A stretch of 64,000 nt of DNA from Oricola thermophila. GTDB taxonomy: Bacteria > Pseudomonadota > Alphaproteobacteria > Rhizobiales > Rhizobiaceae. The DNA is taken from contig NZ_CP054836.1 in NCBI RefSeq assembly GCF_013358405.1, positions 1,116,001-1,180,000 on the forward strand, in the 5' to 3' direction. Each line of letters starts with the position of its first letter. The first letter of the stretch is position 1. Positions 46,217-55,569 of the stretch are shown here, in pieces. The notes under the pieces are model-generated. The model was given only the letters and a program-made list of their open reading frames with translations, ran no database searches and was not told the DNA's origin. Position numbers and translations under genes: made by a program.

Positions 46217-46621
46217 ATGCTGGGTCGTTTGAATCATGTTGCCATCGCCGTCCCTGATCTGGAGGCTGCCGTGCGCAAGTACGGGAAAGTCCTGGGCGCG
46301 AAGGTTTCGCAGCCACTTGCATTGCCAGATCATGGCGTTACCGTCGTCTTCGTTGAGTTGGCGAACACGAAGACCGAGCTGCTGGAGCCGCTTGGCGAGC
46401 ATTCTCCGATCGCCGCGTTCCTGGAGAGAAACCCCTCCGGTGGCATCCATCACATGTGCTACGAGGTGGATGACATCATCGCCGCCCGAGACAGGTTGCG
46501 CGATCAGGGCGTTCGCGTGCTGGGTGACGGCGAACCCAAAATCGGCGCCCATGGCAAGCCGGTGCTCTTTCTGCATCCGAAGGACTTCGACGGCACACTC
46601 ATCGAACTGGAGCAGGTATGA
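46217..46621 (+). CDS. mce: Methylmalonyl-CoA epimerase
   Basis: The 134-residue glyoxalase-fold protein has the metal ligands His7 (LNHVAIAVPDLE), His78/79 (GGIHHMCYEVDD) and Glu130 (TLIELEQV). It interconverts the (S) and (R) forms of methylmalonyl-CoA in propionyl-CoA breakdown, ahead of the mutase. GGAG precedes the ATG. It overlaps the next gene by four bases. Confidence 0.93.
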   Translation: MLGRLNHVAIAVPDLEAAVRKYGKVLGAKVSQPLALPDHGVTVVFVELANTKTELLEPLGEHSPIAAFLERNPSGGIHHMCYEVDDIIAARDRLRDQGVRVLGDGEPKIGAHGKPVLFLHPKDFDGTLIELEQV

Positions 46622-46896
46622 GCTGGATCTCCGCACTCGCAATATTCTTTATTATCTGGTGGATCGTACTGTTCACGGTCCTGCCGATGGGGGTGCGAAG
46701 CCAGGTCGAGGACGACAACATTACACTCGGAACGGAACGCGGAGCACCTTCGAAGCACGGGCTGCCGCGCAAGATGCTGCTGACCACCGCGATTTCGCTC
46801 GCAATCTTCGCTGTCTTCTATCTGCTGACGGTCGTCATGGGCTATGGCGTGGACGATCTGCCCCGAATTGTACCTGAATTCCAGCCGCAAACATGA
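46618..46896 (+). CDS. DUF1467 family membrane protein
   Basis: The 92-residue protein has two membrane helices (ISALAIFFIIWWIVLFTVLPMGV and LTTAISLAIFAVFYLLTVV) separated by a short loop with RSQVEDDNITLGTERGAPSKHGLPRK, the pattern of DUF1467. Such proteins regularly lie between methylmalonyl-CoA epimerase and proS in this order of bacteria. Function is unknown. It is the last gene of the long nuo-to-DUF1467 series. Confidence 0.9.
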   Translation: MSWISALAIFFIIWWIVLFTVLPMGVRSQVEDDNITLGTERGAPSKHGLPRKMLLTTAISLAIFAVFYLLTVVMGYGVDDLPRIVPEFQPQT

Positions 46897-46900
46897 GCCC

Positions 46901-46934
46901 AAAAATCAAGTGGCAGGGTTCGCACCCTGCCACT
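46901..46934 (-). terminator. Strong hairpin with T tract on the minus strand
   Basis: AGTGGCAGGGT (46909-46919) pairs perfectly with ACCCTGCCACT (46924-46934) around a TCGC loop. On the minus strand the stem is followed by TGATTTTTG, a Rho-independent terminator for leftward transcription. On the plus strand it may still slow polymerase after the DUF1467 gene. No known gene on the minus strand needs it, except the short ORF at 46984-47145. Confidence 0.7.
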
Positions 46935-46983
46935 CTGAACCGGCCTGATTTTCATCCGCTGTTTCACCAGCGTCGCTGCTCGA

Positions 46984-47145
46984 TTACGAGCGCGGAAAAT
47001 CACATCCTCCCAAGACTTTGGCCGTGTTCTTGACCCCTTCGGTTTTAGCCGAGAAGAGCCAAGTCCTTTCGTAGCAATGCTTCGACCGGTTGTCATCAAA
47101 AAATTCTATCCATCCGTGCAACCAAGTTTTTTGCTCGGATGACAT
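46984..47145 (-). CDS. Possible 53-residue orphan ORF
   Basis: In a 372-bp gap between DUF1467 and proS, a minus-strand frame from the ATG at 47145 encodes 53 residues (MSSEQKTWLHGWIEFFDDNR at the start, GGCDFPRS at the end). Its composition, rich in Lys, Phe, Trp, Asn and Glu, differs from the Arg/Pro/Ala shadows elsewhere, and the DNA is lower in GC than its neighbours. A minus-strand terminator lies 50 bp beyond the stop. No ribosome-binding site is visible. It could be a small gene or the remnant of a lost one. Confidence 0.3.
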   Translation of the reverse strand: MSSEQKTWLHGWIEFFDDNRSKHCYERTWLFSAKTEGVKNTAKVLGGCDFPRS

Positions 47146-47268
47146 GTGAACGCCAGCGAAATGACAGAACCGTTTCCATTTGCAAGCAATCCCCTTTATG
47201 TACTCTGCCGTCAGGCCGAATGCCGGCCCGATTCTTGCAAGAGTCAAAGCTGATTTCTGGAACCCGCC

Positions 47269-48597
47269 ATGCGTTTGTCGCGTTATTTTCTGCCCCTTCT
47301 GAAAGAGAATCCCAAGGAAGCCGAGATCGTCTCGCATCGGCTGATGCTGAGGGCCGGCATGATTCGCCAGCAGGCCGCCGGCATCTATACCATGTTGCCC
47401 TTGGGCAAGCGTGTGCTGGACAAGGTTTGCGCCATAATCCGGGAGGAGCAGGACCGTTCCGGAGCAATCGAGATCCTCATGCCGACGATCCAGCCGGCGG
47501 ATCTTTGGCGGGAAAGCGGTCGCTACGACGACTATGGAAAGGAAATGCTTCGCATCGTGGATCGGCACGAGCGTGACATGCTCTACGGGCCGACCAACGA
47601 GGAGATGGTCACGGACATCTTCCGTTCCTATGTCAGGTCTTACAAGGACCTGCCGCTGAACCTGTACCACATCCAGTGGAAGTTCCGCGACGAGGTCCGG
47701 CCGCGCTTCGGCGTCATGCGAGGGCGTGAGTTCCTGATGAAGGATGCCTATTCCTTCGACCTCGACTATGAGGGCGCGAGAGCCGCCTACAACCGCATGT
47801 TTGTGGCCTATCTGCGCACGTTCGACCGGTGTGGCCTGAAATCGATACCCATGCGCGCCGATACCGGCCCGATTGGGGGCGATCTCAGCCACGAATTCAT
47901 CATTCTTGCCGATACCGGCGAGTCCGAGGTTTTCTGTGACCGCGCCTATCTCGAAATGGAAGTGCCCGGCGCGGATGTCGACTTTTCCAACGACGACGAG
48001 CTCGCGGCGATCGTCGGGAAATGGACCACGCCCTACGCGGCCACCGACGAAATGCACGACGAGGCGGTGTGGTCGAAGACGCCCGAGGATGCCAGGCTGT
48101 CCGCGCGGGGCATCGAGGTCGGCCACATTTTCCACTTCGGCACCAAGTACTCCGAACCGATGGGGGCGACCGTCATGGGACCGGACGGCAAGGAGCACCC
48201 GGTTTCCATGGGGTCCTACGGCATCGGGCCGACTCGCCTTATCGCCGCCATCATCGAGGCCTCCCATGACGACAATGGAATCATCTGGCCGGAAAGCGTG
48301 GCGCCATTTGGCGCGGGGATCATCAACATGAAGCCCGGCAATGCCGATTGCGACAATTGGTCGGAAGACCTCTACACCAGGCTTGCCAACGCAGGCGTCG
48401 ATCCGCTCCTCGACGATACCGACGAGCGCGCCGGCGCGAAATTCGCGGCCATGGATCTCATCGGTCTTCCCTGGCAGATCGTCATAGGTCCCCGCGGCAT
48501 AGGTAACGGGGTGGTCGAGGTGAAAAACCGTAGAACCGGCGAAAAGCAGGAGCTGACACCGGAAGCTGCCGTCAACCTCGTCGCCGGAGGTGCCTGA
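47269..48597 (+). CDS. proS: Prolyl-tRNA synthetase
   Basis: The 442-residue class II synthetase has [12 protein letters not shown], motif 2 as [26 protein letters not shown] and motif 3 as [16 protein letters not shown]. It lacks the about 180-residue editing insertion of the E. coli enzyme, as is normal for alphaproteobacteria, where it needs separate editing proteins. The anticodon-binding domain follows. Three bases separate its stop from lolC. Confidence 0.96.
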   Translation: MRLSRYFLPLLKENPKEAEIVSHRLMLRAGMIRQQAAGIYTMLPLGKRVLDKVCAIIREEQDRSGAIEILMPTIQPADLWRESGRYDDYGKEMLRIVDRHERDMLYGPTNEEMVTDIFRSYVRSYKDLPLNLYHIQWKFRDEVRPRFGVMRGREFLMKDAYSFDLDYEGARAAYNRMFVAYLRTFDRCGLKSIPMRADTGPIGGDLSHEFIILADTGESEVFCDRAYLEMEVPGADVDFSNDDELAAIVGKWTTPYAATDEMHDEAVWSKTPEDARLSARGIEVGHIFHFGTKYSEPMGATVMGPDGKEHPVSMGSYGIGPTRLIAAIIEASHDDNGIIWPESVAPFGAGIINMKPGNADCDNWSEDLYTRLANAGVDPLLDDTDERAGAKFAAMDLIGLPWQIVIGPRGIGNGVVEVKNRRTGEKQELTPEAAVNLVAGGA

Positions 48598-48600
48598 CCC

Positions 48601-49911
48601 GTGTCAGCCGTCGCCGAGACCGAAGCCGCTTCTCCGGACGCGTTGCGTAACGGCTCCGCGCGACCGTTTTCCGCGTTCGAACGGCTGGTTGCCTGGCGCT
48701 ACCTCAGGCCGCGCCGCAAGGAAGCAGCCGTTTCCATCGTGACAATGATTTCCCTTGTCGGTGTCACGCTGGGTGTGGCGGCCCTGATCATTGTCATGGC
48801 GGTTATGAACGGTTTTCGCGCCGAGTTGCTCGATCGCATACTTGGCCTCAACGGTCATCTCGTCATTTCCGCAATCGAGAGACCGCTGGACGACTATGAC
48901 GCGGTCTCGGAGCGGATCGCGGCTGTGCCGGGCGTGAAGCTCGTCACGCCGATCGTGGAAGGGCAGGCGCTCGCGACCGGCAATGTCGGCGCGGGGTCCG
49001 GCGTGCTCGTTCGCGGCGTTCGCGGCGAGGATTTCGTCAAGCTCGAGTCGATATCCGGCAATATCCAGGAGGGCTCGCTGGAGAGCTACCTGACGGGGGA
49101 CGGTGTCGCGATAGGAAGCCGAATGGCGGTCGATCTGGGCCTGATTGTCGGGGATCGTATCAAGGTCATCTCCCCGGAAGGTGACGTTACGCCCTTCGGC
49201 ACCACGCCGCGTGTGAAATCCTATCCGGTGCGCGCGATCTTCGAGATGGGCATGTCGGAATACGATCGCTCCATCATCTTCATGCCACTGGAAGAGGCGC
49301 AACTCTACTTCAACCAGGAGGGGATTGCGCAGGTCATCGAGGTATTTGTCGAGGATCCCGACGCGGTCGACAGCTACCGGCCGGAAGTCGAGAAGGCCGC
49401 CGGACGGCCAATCTACATCTCCGACTGGCGCCAACGCAATCAGGCCTTCTTCTCCGCGCTGATCATCGAGCGCAATGCGATGTTCCTGATCCTGTCGATC
49501 GTCGTTCTGGTGGCGTCACTGAACATCGTCGCCAGCCTGATCATGATGGTGAAGGAGAAGGCGAGGGGAGTCGCGATCCTGCGCACCATGGGGGCCACCC
49601 AGGCATCGGTTATGCGGATATTCATCATGGCCGGTATCGGTGTCGGGTTCGTTGGAACCGTGGCGGGTTTCCTGCTCGGATTGCTGGTGTGCCTGAACAT
49701 TCGGTCGATCCAGCGGCTGATGAACTGGATGGCCGGAGCCGATGTATGGGATCCGACCATACGCTTCCTGAGCGAAATTCCGGCGAAGATGAACCCCTAC
49801 GAGACGGTGGCGGTCGTCATCCTGTCGTTAAGCCTGTCTTTCCTTGCGGCGATCGTGCCGGCTTGGCGTGCGGCCAAGCTCGATCCCGTGGAAGCGTTGA
49901 GGTACGAATGA
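48601..49911 (+). CDS. lolC: Lipoprotein-releasing ABC transporter permease (LolC/LolE type)
   Basis: The 436-residue protein starts at GTG. After a short cytoplasmic part ([22 protein letters not shown]) come TM1 ([23 protein letters not shown]), a periplasmic domain of about 200 residues, and three further helices from residue about 290 with the FtsX-type [25 protein letters not shown] single LolC/E-type protein with LolD suggests a homodimeric (LolF-like) lipoprotein sorting transporter. Its stop overlaps lolD. Confidence 0.93.
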   Translation: MSAVAETEAASPDALRNGSARPFSAFERLVAWRYLRPRRKEAAVSIVTMISLVGVTLGVAALIIVMAVMNGFRAELLDRILGLNGHLVISAIERPLDDYDAVSERIAAVPGVKLVTPIVEGQALATGNVGAGSGVLVRGVRGEDFVKLESISGNIQEGSLESYLTGDGVAIGSRMAVDLGLIVGDRIKVISPEGDVTPFGTTPRVKSYPVRAIFEMGMSEYDRSIIFMPLEEAQLYFNQEGIAQVIEVFVEDPDAVDSYRPEVEKAAGRPIYISDWRQRNQAFFSALIIERNAMFLILSIVVLVASLNIVASLIMMVKEKARGVAILRTMGATQASVMRIFIMAGIGVGFVGTVAGFLLGLLVCLNIRSIQRLMNWMAGADVWDPTIRFLSEIPAKMNPYETVAVVILSLSLSFLAAIVPAWRAAKLDPVEALRYE

Positions 49912-50603
49912 TGACGGCCTCTAGAACCGTTCTCAGGCTGCAAGGCGTCCGCCATGCCTACCAGGAGGTGGATCGCAAGCTCGAAATTCTGAAAGGCGCC
50001 GATTTCGAACTGAAGGCCGGCGAGATGGTTGCCTTGGTCGCACCATCAGGCGCTGGAAAATCGACGCTGCTGCATCTTGCCGGCCTTCTCGAACGGCCCG
50101 AGGGCGGGGAGATATACATTTCGGGCAAGGCCTGCGGCACGCTGTCAGACGGAGAACGTACGGCCAGGCGGCGCAACGACATCGGCTTCGTCTACCAGTT
50201 CCATCACCTGCTTCCGGAATTCTCCGCGCTGGAAAACGTCATGATCCCGCAAATGATCCGCGGATTGTCGAAATCGGTGGCAGCGGAGCGGGCGCGTCAG
50301 CTTCTCGACTACCTGCGCGTCGGCCCGCGTGCCGATCACCGTCCCGCCGAGCTATCTGGCGGCGAGCAGCAGCGCGTGGCGATCGCCCGGGCGGTGGCCA
50401 ATGCGCCGCTGGTGCTGCTGGCGGACGAACCGACCGGCAACCTTGACCCTGAAACCTCGGGGTATGTCTTCGAGGCATTGTCCGCATTGGCGCGGCAGTC
50501 GGGCCTCGCTTCGCTCGTTGCCACGCACAACCACGCGCTCGCCGAAAGGATGGACCGGGTTGTCACCCTTGAGGACGGCCTTATCGTTCCCTGGTCCGCG
50601 TAG
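49908..50603 (+). CDS. lolD: Lipoprotein-releasing ABC transporter ATP-binding protein
   Basis: The 231-residue ATPase has Walker A ([18 protein letters not shown]), the Q-loop in [23 protein letters not shown], the signature [14 protein letters not shown] and Walker [16 protein letters not shown], with the H-loop at ATHNHALAE. It powers release of lipoproteins from the inner membrane with LolC. The start is ATGATG overlapping the lolC stop; either ATG is possible. Confidence 0.95.
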   Translation: MMTASRTVLRLQGVRHAYQEVDRKLEILKGADFELKAGEMVALVAPSGAGKSTLLHLAGLLERPEGGEIYISGKACGTLSDGERTARRRNDIGFVYQFHHLLPEFSALENVMIPQMIRGLSKSVAAERARQLLDYLRVGPRADHRPAELSGGEQQRVAIARAVANAPLVLLADEPTGNLDPETSGYVFEALSALARQSGLASLVATHNHALAERMDRVVTLEDGLIVPWSA

Positions 50604-50664
50604 TCCGCGATTTACTTGTCGTTAACCGAGAAGTCCGGCATTCCAGCCGCGAGACCCTGTCGTC

Positions 50665-50693
50665 TTGCAATCGGAACAGAAACAGAACATAAA
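50665..50693 (+). promoter_or_regulatory. Promoter with LexA (SOS) box in its spacer
   Basis: TTGCAA (50665-50670) and CATAAA (50688-50693) are separated by 17 bp. Between them GAAC (50674-50677) and GAAC (50685-50688) are spaced by exactly seven bases, the direct-repeat operator of alphaproteobacterial LexA (GAAC-N7-GAAC, or GTTC-N7-GTTC on the other strand). LexA bound here would block the promoter. The transcript would start near 50700 and reach the 28-codon ORF about 25 bases later. Confidence 0.7.
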
Positions 50694-50724
50694 GGGTATA
50701 GACGACAAACAAGGAGATCGAAAG

Positions 50725-50811
50725 ATGACTTTCCTGCTCCGCGACATTGCTTCGCTCGCTTCCGTTGCCGCATTCGTCATGACCTTCTCGCTCTGTATCA
50801 GCGCACTCTGA
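50725..50811 (+). CDS. 28-residue predicted membrane peptide, SOS-controlled
   Basis: An ATG with AAGGAG eight bases upstream opens 28 codons ending in TGA. The peptide starts MTFLLRDIAS and ends SLCISAL: a short polar start with Arg6 and Asp7, then about 21 mostly hydrophobic residues, enough for one membrane span. The promoter has a perfect LexA-type box. Known SOS-induced peptides of this size act in the inner membrane (Caulobacter SidA, 29 residues, inhibits division; E. coli TisB, 29 residues, depolarises). Similarity is in size, layout and control; I cannot show sequence homology. It lies alone between lolD and dnaE. Confidence 0.65.
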   Translation: MTFLLRDIASLASVAAFVMTFSLCISAL

Positions 50812-50830
50812 TTGGATCCATCCACAACCA

Positions 50831-50856
50831 AGCCCCGACGCTGCCGGCTTCGGGCT
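50831..50856 (+). terminator. Weak hairpin after the 28-codon ORF
   Basis: AGCCCCGA (50831-50838) can pair with TCGGGCT (50850-50856) with one bulged C, 20 bp after the small ORF. No T tract follows, so termination would be incomplete and read-through into dnaE is possible. Confidence 0.3.
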
Positions 50857-50948
50857 GGACCCGCGTCCGCTAGCCGATCATAGTTTCCTGTGCGACTCGT
50901 TAGACAGGTCGCGATCTTCATCCAGCGTGTCGGGAAGCGGGACAGGCA

Positions 50949-53900
50949 ATGGGCGATATGCCTTCGGACAGTGATGCCGGAACTCCGGATCTCACGGAAC
51001 CTCGATTCATCCATCTGCGCGTGCATTCGGCCTTTTCCCTGCTCGAAGGCGCGCTGCCTCTCAAGAAGCTGATCGGCTTTGCTGTCTCCAACGGAATGCC
51101 CGCGATAGGGATAGCCGATACCGGCAACCTTTTCGGCGCGCTGGAATTCGCGCAGAAGGCGTCGGGTGAGGGCGTACAACCCATTGTCGGCTGCCAACTC
51201 GATCTCGCATTCGGTGGAGATCTTGCGACCCCGCGTTCGGGCAGCGGCAAGAACACGACGGCGCGCCGTGCCGAGGCAGTCGTGCTGATCGCCGCCACGG
51301 AAGAAGGCTATGCCAATCTTGTCGAGCTGGTATCGAAATCCTATCTGGACACCGACGAGGAATGCCGTGCCCAGCTTGAGTTCGAGTGGCTCAGGGATCG
51401 TGCCGAAGGGGTGATATGCCTGTCCGGCGGTCCGCTCGGGCCGATCAGTCGGCTGCTGGCGGATGGGCACGAGCCGATCGCCGAACAGCGTCTCGTCGAG
51501 TTGAAGAAGGTGTTCGGCGACAGGCTCTATGTCGAGTTGCAGCGGCACAAGGGCTATGACCGGGCTGTCGAGCACGCGACCGTCGAGCTCGCCTACAGGC
51601 ATGAACTGCCCCTTGTGGCGACCAACGAGGCGTTTTTCCTCGAGCCCGGCGACTACGAAGCGCATGATGCACTGATCGCCATCGCGGAGGGATCCCTCCT
51701 TTCAATTGACGACCGCCGCCGCCTCACGCCGGATCACTGGTTGAAGCCGGAAGCGGAGATGGTCGCGCTTTTCGAAGACCTGCCCGAAGCGGTCGACAAT
51801 ACGGTCGAAATCGCGAAACGTTGCAGTTACTTCCCGCAGACCCGGAAACCGATCCTTCCGCGCTTTTCCGCCGACGCGAAAGGTGTCGGGCACGATGAGG
51901 CGGTCGCCGCCGAGGCTGCAGAACTTCGCCGGCAGGCCCGGGAAGGGCTGGACAGGCGGCTTTCCGAGCTGGGAATGAGCGAGGGTTATACCCGGGGCGA
52001 CTATGACGAAAGGCTGGAATACGAGCTCGGCATCATCGAGAAGATGCAGTTCCCGGGCTACTTCCTGATCGTCTCCGACTTCATCAAGTGGGCCAAGGCC
52101 CATGACATCCCGGTCGGACCCGGACGCGGTTCCGGCGCTGGCTCGTTGGTGGCCTGGGCGCTGACGATCACGGATGTCGACCCGCTGCGCTTCTCGCTTC
52201 TGTTCGAGCGGTTCCTCAACCCGGACCGCGTTTCGATGCCGGACTTCGACATCGACTTCTGCCAGGATCGCCGCGAGGAAGTGATCCGCTACGTGCAGGA
52301 GCGGTATGGCCGCGATCAGGTCGGCCAGATCATCACCTTCGGTACGCTGCAGGCGCGCGCCGTGTTGCGCGATGTCGGGCGCGTGCTGGAGATGCCCTAC
52401 GGCCAGGTTGATCGCCTGTGCAAGCTCGTTCCGAATAACCCTGCGAACCCGACCCCGCTCGCCAAGGCGGTCGAGGACGAGCCGAAGTTCGAGGAGGAGA
52501 AGCAGAAGGAGCCGATCGTCGGGCAGCTTCTCGACATGGCAATGAAGCTGGAGGGCCTTTACCGCCACGCCTCGACGCATGCTGCCGGCATCGTGATCGG
52601 CGACCGGCCGCTGTGGGAACTGGTTCCCATGTATCGCGACCCGCGGTCCGACATGCCCGTGACCCAGTTCAACATGAAATGGGTGGAACAGGCGGGGCTC
52701 GTGAAGTTCGACTTCCTCGGCCTGAAGACGCTGACCGTGCTGAAGACTGCCGTGAACCTGATCCGGCGTCGCGGTATCGATATCGAGTTGTCCAAGTTGC
52801 CGCTGGACGACCCGAAGACCTACGAGATGCTGTCGCGCGGCGAAACCGTTGGCGTGTTCCAGGTGGAATCGGCGGGCATGCGCAAGGCGCTTATCGGCAT
52901 GAAGCCGGACCGGATCGAGGATATCATCGCGCTGGTGGCGCTCTACCGTCCCGGTCCGATGGAGAACATTCCCACCTACAACGCCCGCAAGCACGGCGAG
53001 GAGGAAATCGCCTCGATCCATCCCAAGATCGACCACCTGGTGAAGGAGACGCAGGGCGTCATCATCTACCAGGAGCAGGTGATGCAGATTGCCCAGGAAC
53101 TGGCCGGCTACACACTCGGACAGGCGGACCTGCTCCGCCGCGCCATGGGAAAGAAGATTCGCTCGGAGATGGAGAAGCAGCGTGGCATCTTCGTTGCGGG
53201 CGCAACCGAGCGCGGCGTGTCGAAGCAGCAGGCCGACTTCATCTTCGACTTGCTGGCCAAATTCGCCGACTACGGCTTCAACAAGTCGCACGCCGCGGCC
53301 TATGCCATCGTCTCCTACCAGACCGCCTATCTGAAGGCGCATTATCCGGTGGAGTTTCTCGCTGCGTCCATGACCTACGACATGGCGAATGCGGAGAAGC
53401 TGAACGACTTTCGGCGCGACGCCATGCGCCTGGGCATCGAGGTCGTTCCGCCATCGGTCCAGACCTCCTACCGGCCGTTCGAGGTGGGCGAGAACAAGAT
53501 CTTCTATGCCCTGGCGGCCATCAAGGGAGTTGGCGAGGCTGCTGTCGATCACATTGTCGAGCGACGCGGCGACAAGCCTTTCGAGAGCCTGGAGGACTTC
53601 GCCAGCCGCATCGATACGCGCATTGTCAACCGCCGCACGCTGGAAGGCTTGATCGCTGCCGGTGCGCTGGACTGCTTCGGACACGATCGCGCGACGTTGG
53701 TCGCAGGCATTGATCGCATCATGGGGCTTTCGCAGCGTACCGTCGAACAGGCCGAAAGCGGGCAGGGTGACATTTTCGGCACGCTTGCGGCGGTGGAGCC
53801 GGAGCGCCTTCATCTGCCGCATGCAGAGCCCTGGATGACATCGGAAAAGCTGATGCGCGAGTTCCAGGCGCTCGGTTTCTACTTTTCCGCCCACCCGCTG

Positions 53901-54458
53901 GACGACTATGCGGATGTGCTCAAGAAAATGCGTGTTCAGCAATTTGCCGATTTTGCGCTCGCCGTGAGACGGGGGGCCACCGCCGGCCGGCTTGCCGGCA
54001 CCGTGGCGTCCAAGCAGATCCGACGTACCCGTACCGGCAACAAGATGGGTATCTTCGTGCTCTCGGACGCGACCGGCCAGTACGAGGTGGTTATGTTCTC
54101 GGAAGTCCTGCAGGCTTTCGAAGACCTGCTGGAGCCGGGATCCTCTGTTGTATTGGAAGTAGCGGCGGAGAACCGCGAAGAGGGCATCAGCCTGCGCGCG
54201 AACAAGGTCCAGCGGCTGGATGACGAGGCGCAGCGCCAGACCCACGCCATGCGCATCTATCTTCGGGACCAGAAGCCGGTGAAGAGCATCGCCGCCCATC
54301 TGAAGAAGAAGGGTGAAAGCCCCGTGTCCCTGATCGTTATAAAGGGCGAGGGGGGCGGCGAGGTCGAGATCGCGCTGCCGGACACCTACCAGGTTTCGCC
54401 GCCGATCGCCGGCGCCGTGAAGGCCATCCCCGGCGTGGTGGATGTGGAACTGGTCTAG
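50949..54458 (+). CDS. dnaE: DNA polymerase III alpha subunit
   Basis: The 1169-residue replicative polymerase (DnaE1 type) has an N-terminal PHP domain (FIHLRVHSAFSLLEGALPLKKL), the catalytic Asp pair in SMPDFDIDFCQDRREEVIRYV, and FVAG-containing thumb and finger regions. The C-terminal OB-fold begins near VASKQIRRTRTGNKMGIFVL. It starts at an ATG at 50949 with a second ATG at 50958. A LexA-controlled promoter 250 bp upstream could add to its expression. It ends in a 4-bp convergent overlap with the next gene. Confidence 0.96.
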   Translation: MGDMPSDSDAGTPDLTEPRFIHLRVHSAFSLLEGALPLKKLIGFAVSNGMPAIGIADTGNLFGALEFAQKASGEGVQPIVGCQLDLAFGGDLATPRSGSGKNTTARRAEAVVLIAATEEGYANLVELVSKSYLDTDEECRAQLEFEWLRDRAEGVICLSGGPLGPISRLLADGHEPIAEQRLVELKKVFGDRLYVELQRHKGYDRAVEHATVELAYRHELPLVATNEAFFLEPGDYEAHDALIAIAEGSLLSIDDRRRLTPDHWLKPEAEMVALFEDLPEAVDNTVEIAKRCSYFPQTRKPILPRFSADAKGVGHDEAVAAEAAELRRQAREGLDRRLSELGMSEGYTRGDYDERLEYELGIIEKMQFPGYFLIVSDFIKWAKAHDIPVGPGRGSGAGSLVAWALTITDVDPLRFSLLFERFLNPDRVSMPDFDIDFCQDRREEVIRYVQERYGRDQVGQIITFGTLQARAVLRDVGRVLEMPYGQVDRLCKLVPNNPANPTPLAKAVEDEPKFEEEKQKEPIVGQLLDMAMKLEGLYRHASTHAAGIVIGDRPLWELVPMYRDPRSDMPVTQFNMKWVEQAGLVKFDFLGLKTLTVLKTAVNLIRRRGIDIELSKLPLDDPKTYEMLSRGETVGVFQVESAGMRKALIGMKPDRIEDIIALVALYRPGPMENIPTYNARKHGEEEIASIHPKIDHLVKETQGVIIYQEQVMQIAQELAGYTLGQADLLRRAMGKKIRSEMEKQRGIFVAGATERGVSKQQADFIFDLLAKFADYGFNKSHAAAYAIVSYQTAYLKAHYPVEFLAASMTYDMANAEKLNDFRRDAMRLGIEVVPPSVQTSYRPFEVGENKIFYALAAIKGVGEAAVDHIVERRGDKPFESLEDFASRIDTRIVNRRTLEGLIAAGALDCFGHDRATLVAGIDRIMGLSQRTVEQAESGQGDIFGTLAAVEPERLHLPHAEPWMTSEKLMREFQALGFYFSAHPLDDYADVLKKMRVQQFADFALAVRRGATAGRLAGTVASKQIRRTRTGNKMGIFVLSDATGQYEVVMFSEVLQAFEDLLEPGSSVVLEVAAENREEGISLRANKVQRLDDEAQRQTHAMRIYLRDQKPVKSIAAHLKKKGESPVSLIVIKGEGGGEVEIALPDTYQVSPPIAGAVKAIPGVVDVELV

Positions 54459-54841
54459 TTGCGCCGAACCGCCGGGATAACGCCGAAGGCGATTTGGCCG
54501 GCGAGTCCCATGAGGCCCGGAAGCGTCGCGAATTGCGCTAAATAGGCGTTCGGCGGGAGACCCAAGGCCACATCTGCCAGCGTGAATTCCGCTGCCATCA
54601 GCAGGACGAAGGCAATCCCGCCCATGGCGATGCGCGTATTCAGGTCCTGCGCAACGGCAAACCGGCGGATCAGCCAGCCGCAGGCGAACCACGATATCGT
54701 CAGCATGACCGGCAATTCGATCAGAACGGCCGCAGTCTCGCCGACGGCAGGTTCCAGTACCAGCACGCGGATGGTGCCGAGCGCGAACCCTGCCGCGAAG
54801 ACGATGGCGAAATAGGCCGCGCCGACGCGAAGAGCGATCAT
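54455..54841 (-). CDS. Hypothetical four-helix membrane protein
   Basis: From the ATG at 54841 the product is 128 residues with four hydrophobic stretches: VGAAYFAIVFAAGFALGTIRVL, AAVLIELPVMLTISWFACGWL, RIAMGGIAFVLLMAAEFTLADVAL and LPGLMGLAGQIAFGVIPAV. Similar small proteins occur in Hyphomicrobiales; I know no function. Its start overlaps the stop of the NYN-domain gene (ATGA), so the two are translated together. Confidence 0.85.
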   Translation of the reverse strand: MIALRVGAAYFAIVFAAGFALGTIRVLVLEPAVGETAAVLIELPVMLTISWFACGWLIRRFAVAQDLNTRIAMGGIAFVLLMAAEFTLADVALGLPPNAYLAQFATLPGLMGLAGQIAFGVIPAVRRN

Positions 54842-55569
54842 TTCGCCTTCCCGTCCTTTGCCCGCTTCCTTCTGATCCTGATCGATCCGCCTTCGGGATG
54901 GTCTATCTCGAAGGCACCGGTCTTCTTCACGAGGTCCGACAGCTTGCGCGAGCCGAAGGTGCGTGGGTCGAAGTCCGAGGCGAGGGCGGAGAGCTGCGTG
55001 CCGACCGCACCGAGCGTCACCCAGGCATCTTCTTCCGCCTCGATCTGTTCCATTGCCTTCTCGATCAGCGGAATCGCATTGGACGCGGATTCGCGCTTGG
55101 GCGCCCTGTCCTGCGTGGAAACAGTCTCCGGCAGCAGGTTCTCGGTGTAGATGAAGCGGCGGCAGGCCTGCCGGAAACTCTCCGGGGTCTTCTTTTCTCC
55201 GAAGCCGTAGACATCCAGGCCCTGTTCGCGGATGCGCGAGGCGAGCCGGGTGAAGTCGCTGTCGGACGAGACGAGGCAGAAGCCGTCGAAACGGCCGGAA
55301 TGCATCAGGTCCATCGCGTCGATGACCAGAGTGATGTCGGAGGCATTCTTTCCGGTCGTGTAGGCGAATTGCTGCTGCGGCACTATGGCATGGCTGAGCA
55401 GGATCTCGTTCCAGCCCTTCATTCGCGGGCTGGAGAAGTCGCCGTAGATGCGCCTGACGCTTGCTTCCCCGATCTTCGCGATTTCCTCGAACAGGCCGTT
55501 GGCGATTTTCGGAGACGTGTTGTCGGCGTCTATCAGGACGGCTAGGCGCGGGGCGCGATCTTCGGCCAT
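54838..55569 (-). CDS. NYN-domain protein with C-terminal LOTUS/OST-HTH-like domain
   Basis: The ATG at 55569 follows GAAGGAA; 243 residues. The N-terminal NYN (LabA/Limkain-type) domain has VLIDADNTSPK, DITLVIDAMDLMHSG and FCLVSSDSDFTRLASRIREQG, the three acidic sets of PIN-like ribonucleases. The C-terminal AWVTLGAVGTQLSALASDFDPRTFGSRKLSDLV is a typical OST-HTH/LOTUS domain, which binds RNA. It is probably an RNA-cleaving or RNA-binding regulator; the targets are unknown. It forms an operon with the small membrane protein. Confidence 0.92.
   Translation of the reverse strand: MAEDRAPRLAVLIDADNTSPKIANGLFEEIAKIGEASVRRIYGDFSSPRMKGWNEILLSHAIVPQQQFAYTTGKNASDITLVIDAMDLMHSGRFDGFCLVSSDSDFTRLASRIREQGLDVYGFGEKKTPESFRQACRRFIYTENLLPETVSTQDRAPKRESASNAIPLIEKAMEQIEAEEDAWVTLGAVGTQLSALASDFDPRTFGSRKLSDLVKKTGAFEIDHPEGGSIRIRRKRAKDGKAK

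Noticed and set aside
46909..46934. Possible tRNA 3' part (T-arm-like GGGTTCGCACCC), which could mark an attachment site
   Set aside because: The loop has C where the invariant A58 should be, and no acceptor, D or anticodon stem is present; a terminator hairpin explains it better.
47146..48267. Minus-strand frame continuing from the 53-residue ORF into proS
   Set aside because: This part is antisense to proS and has shadow composition; only the segment in the intergenic gap is considered.
51702..54692. 996-residue open frame on the minus strand
   Set aside because: It runs antisense to dnaE in its full length and has the Arg/His/Leu-rich composition of a GC-rich shadow; dnaE motifs are intact.
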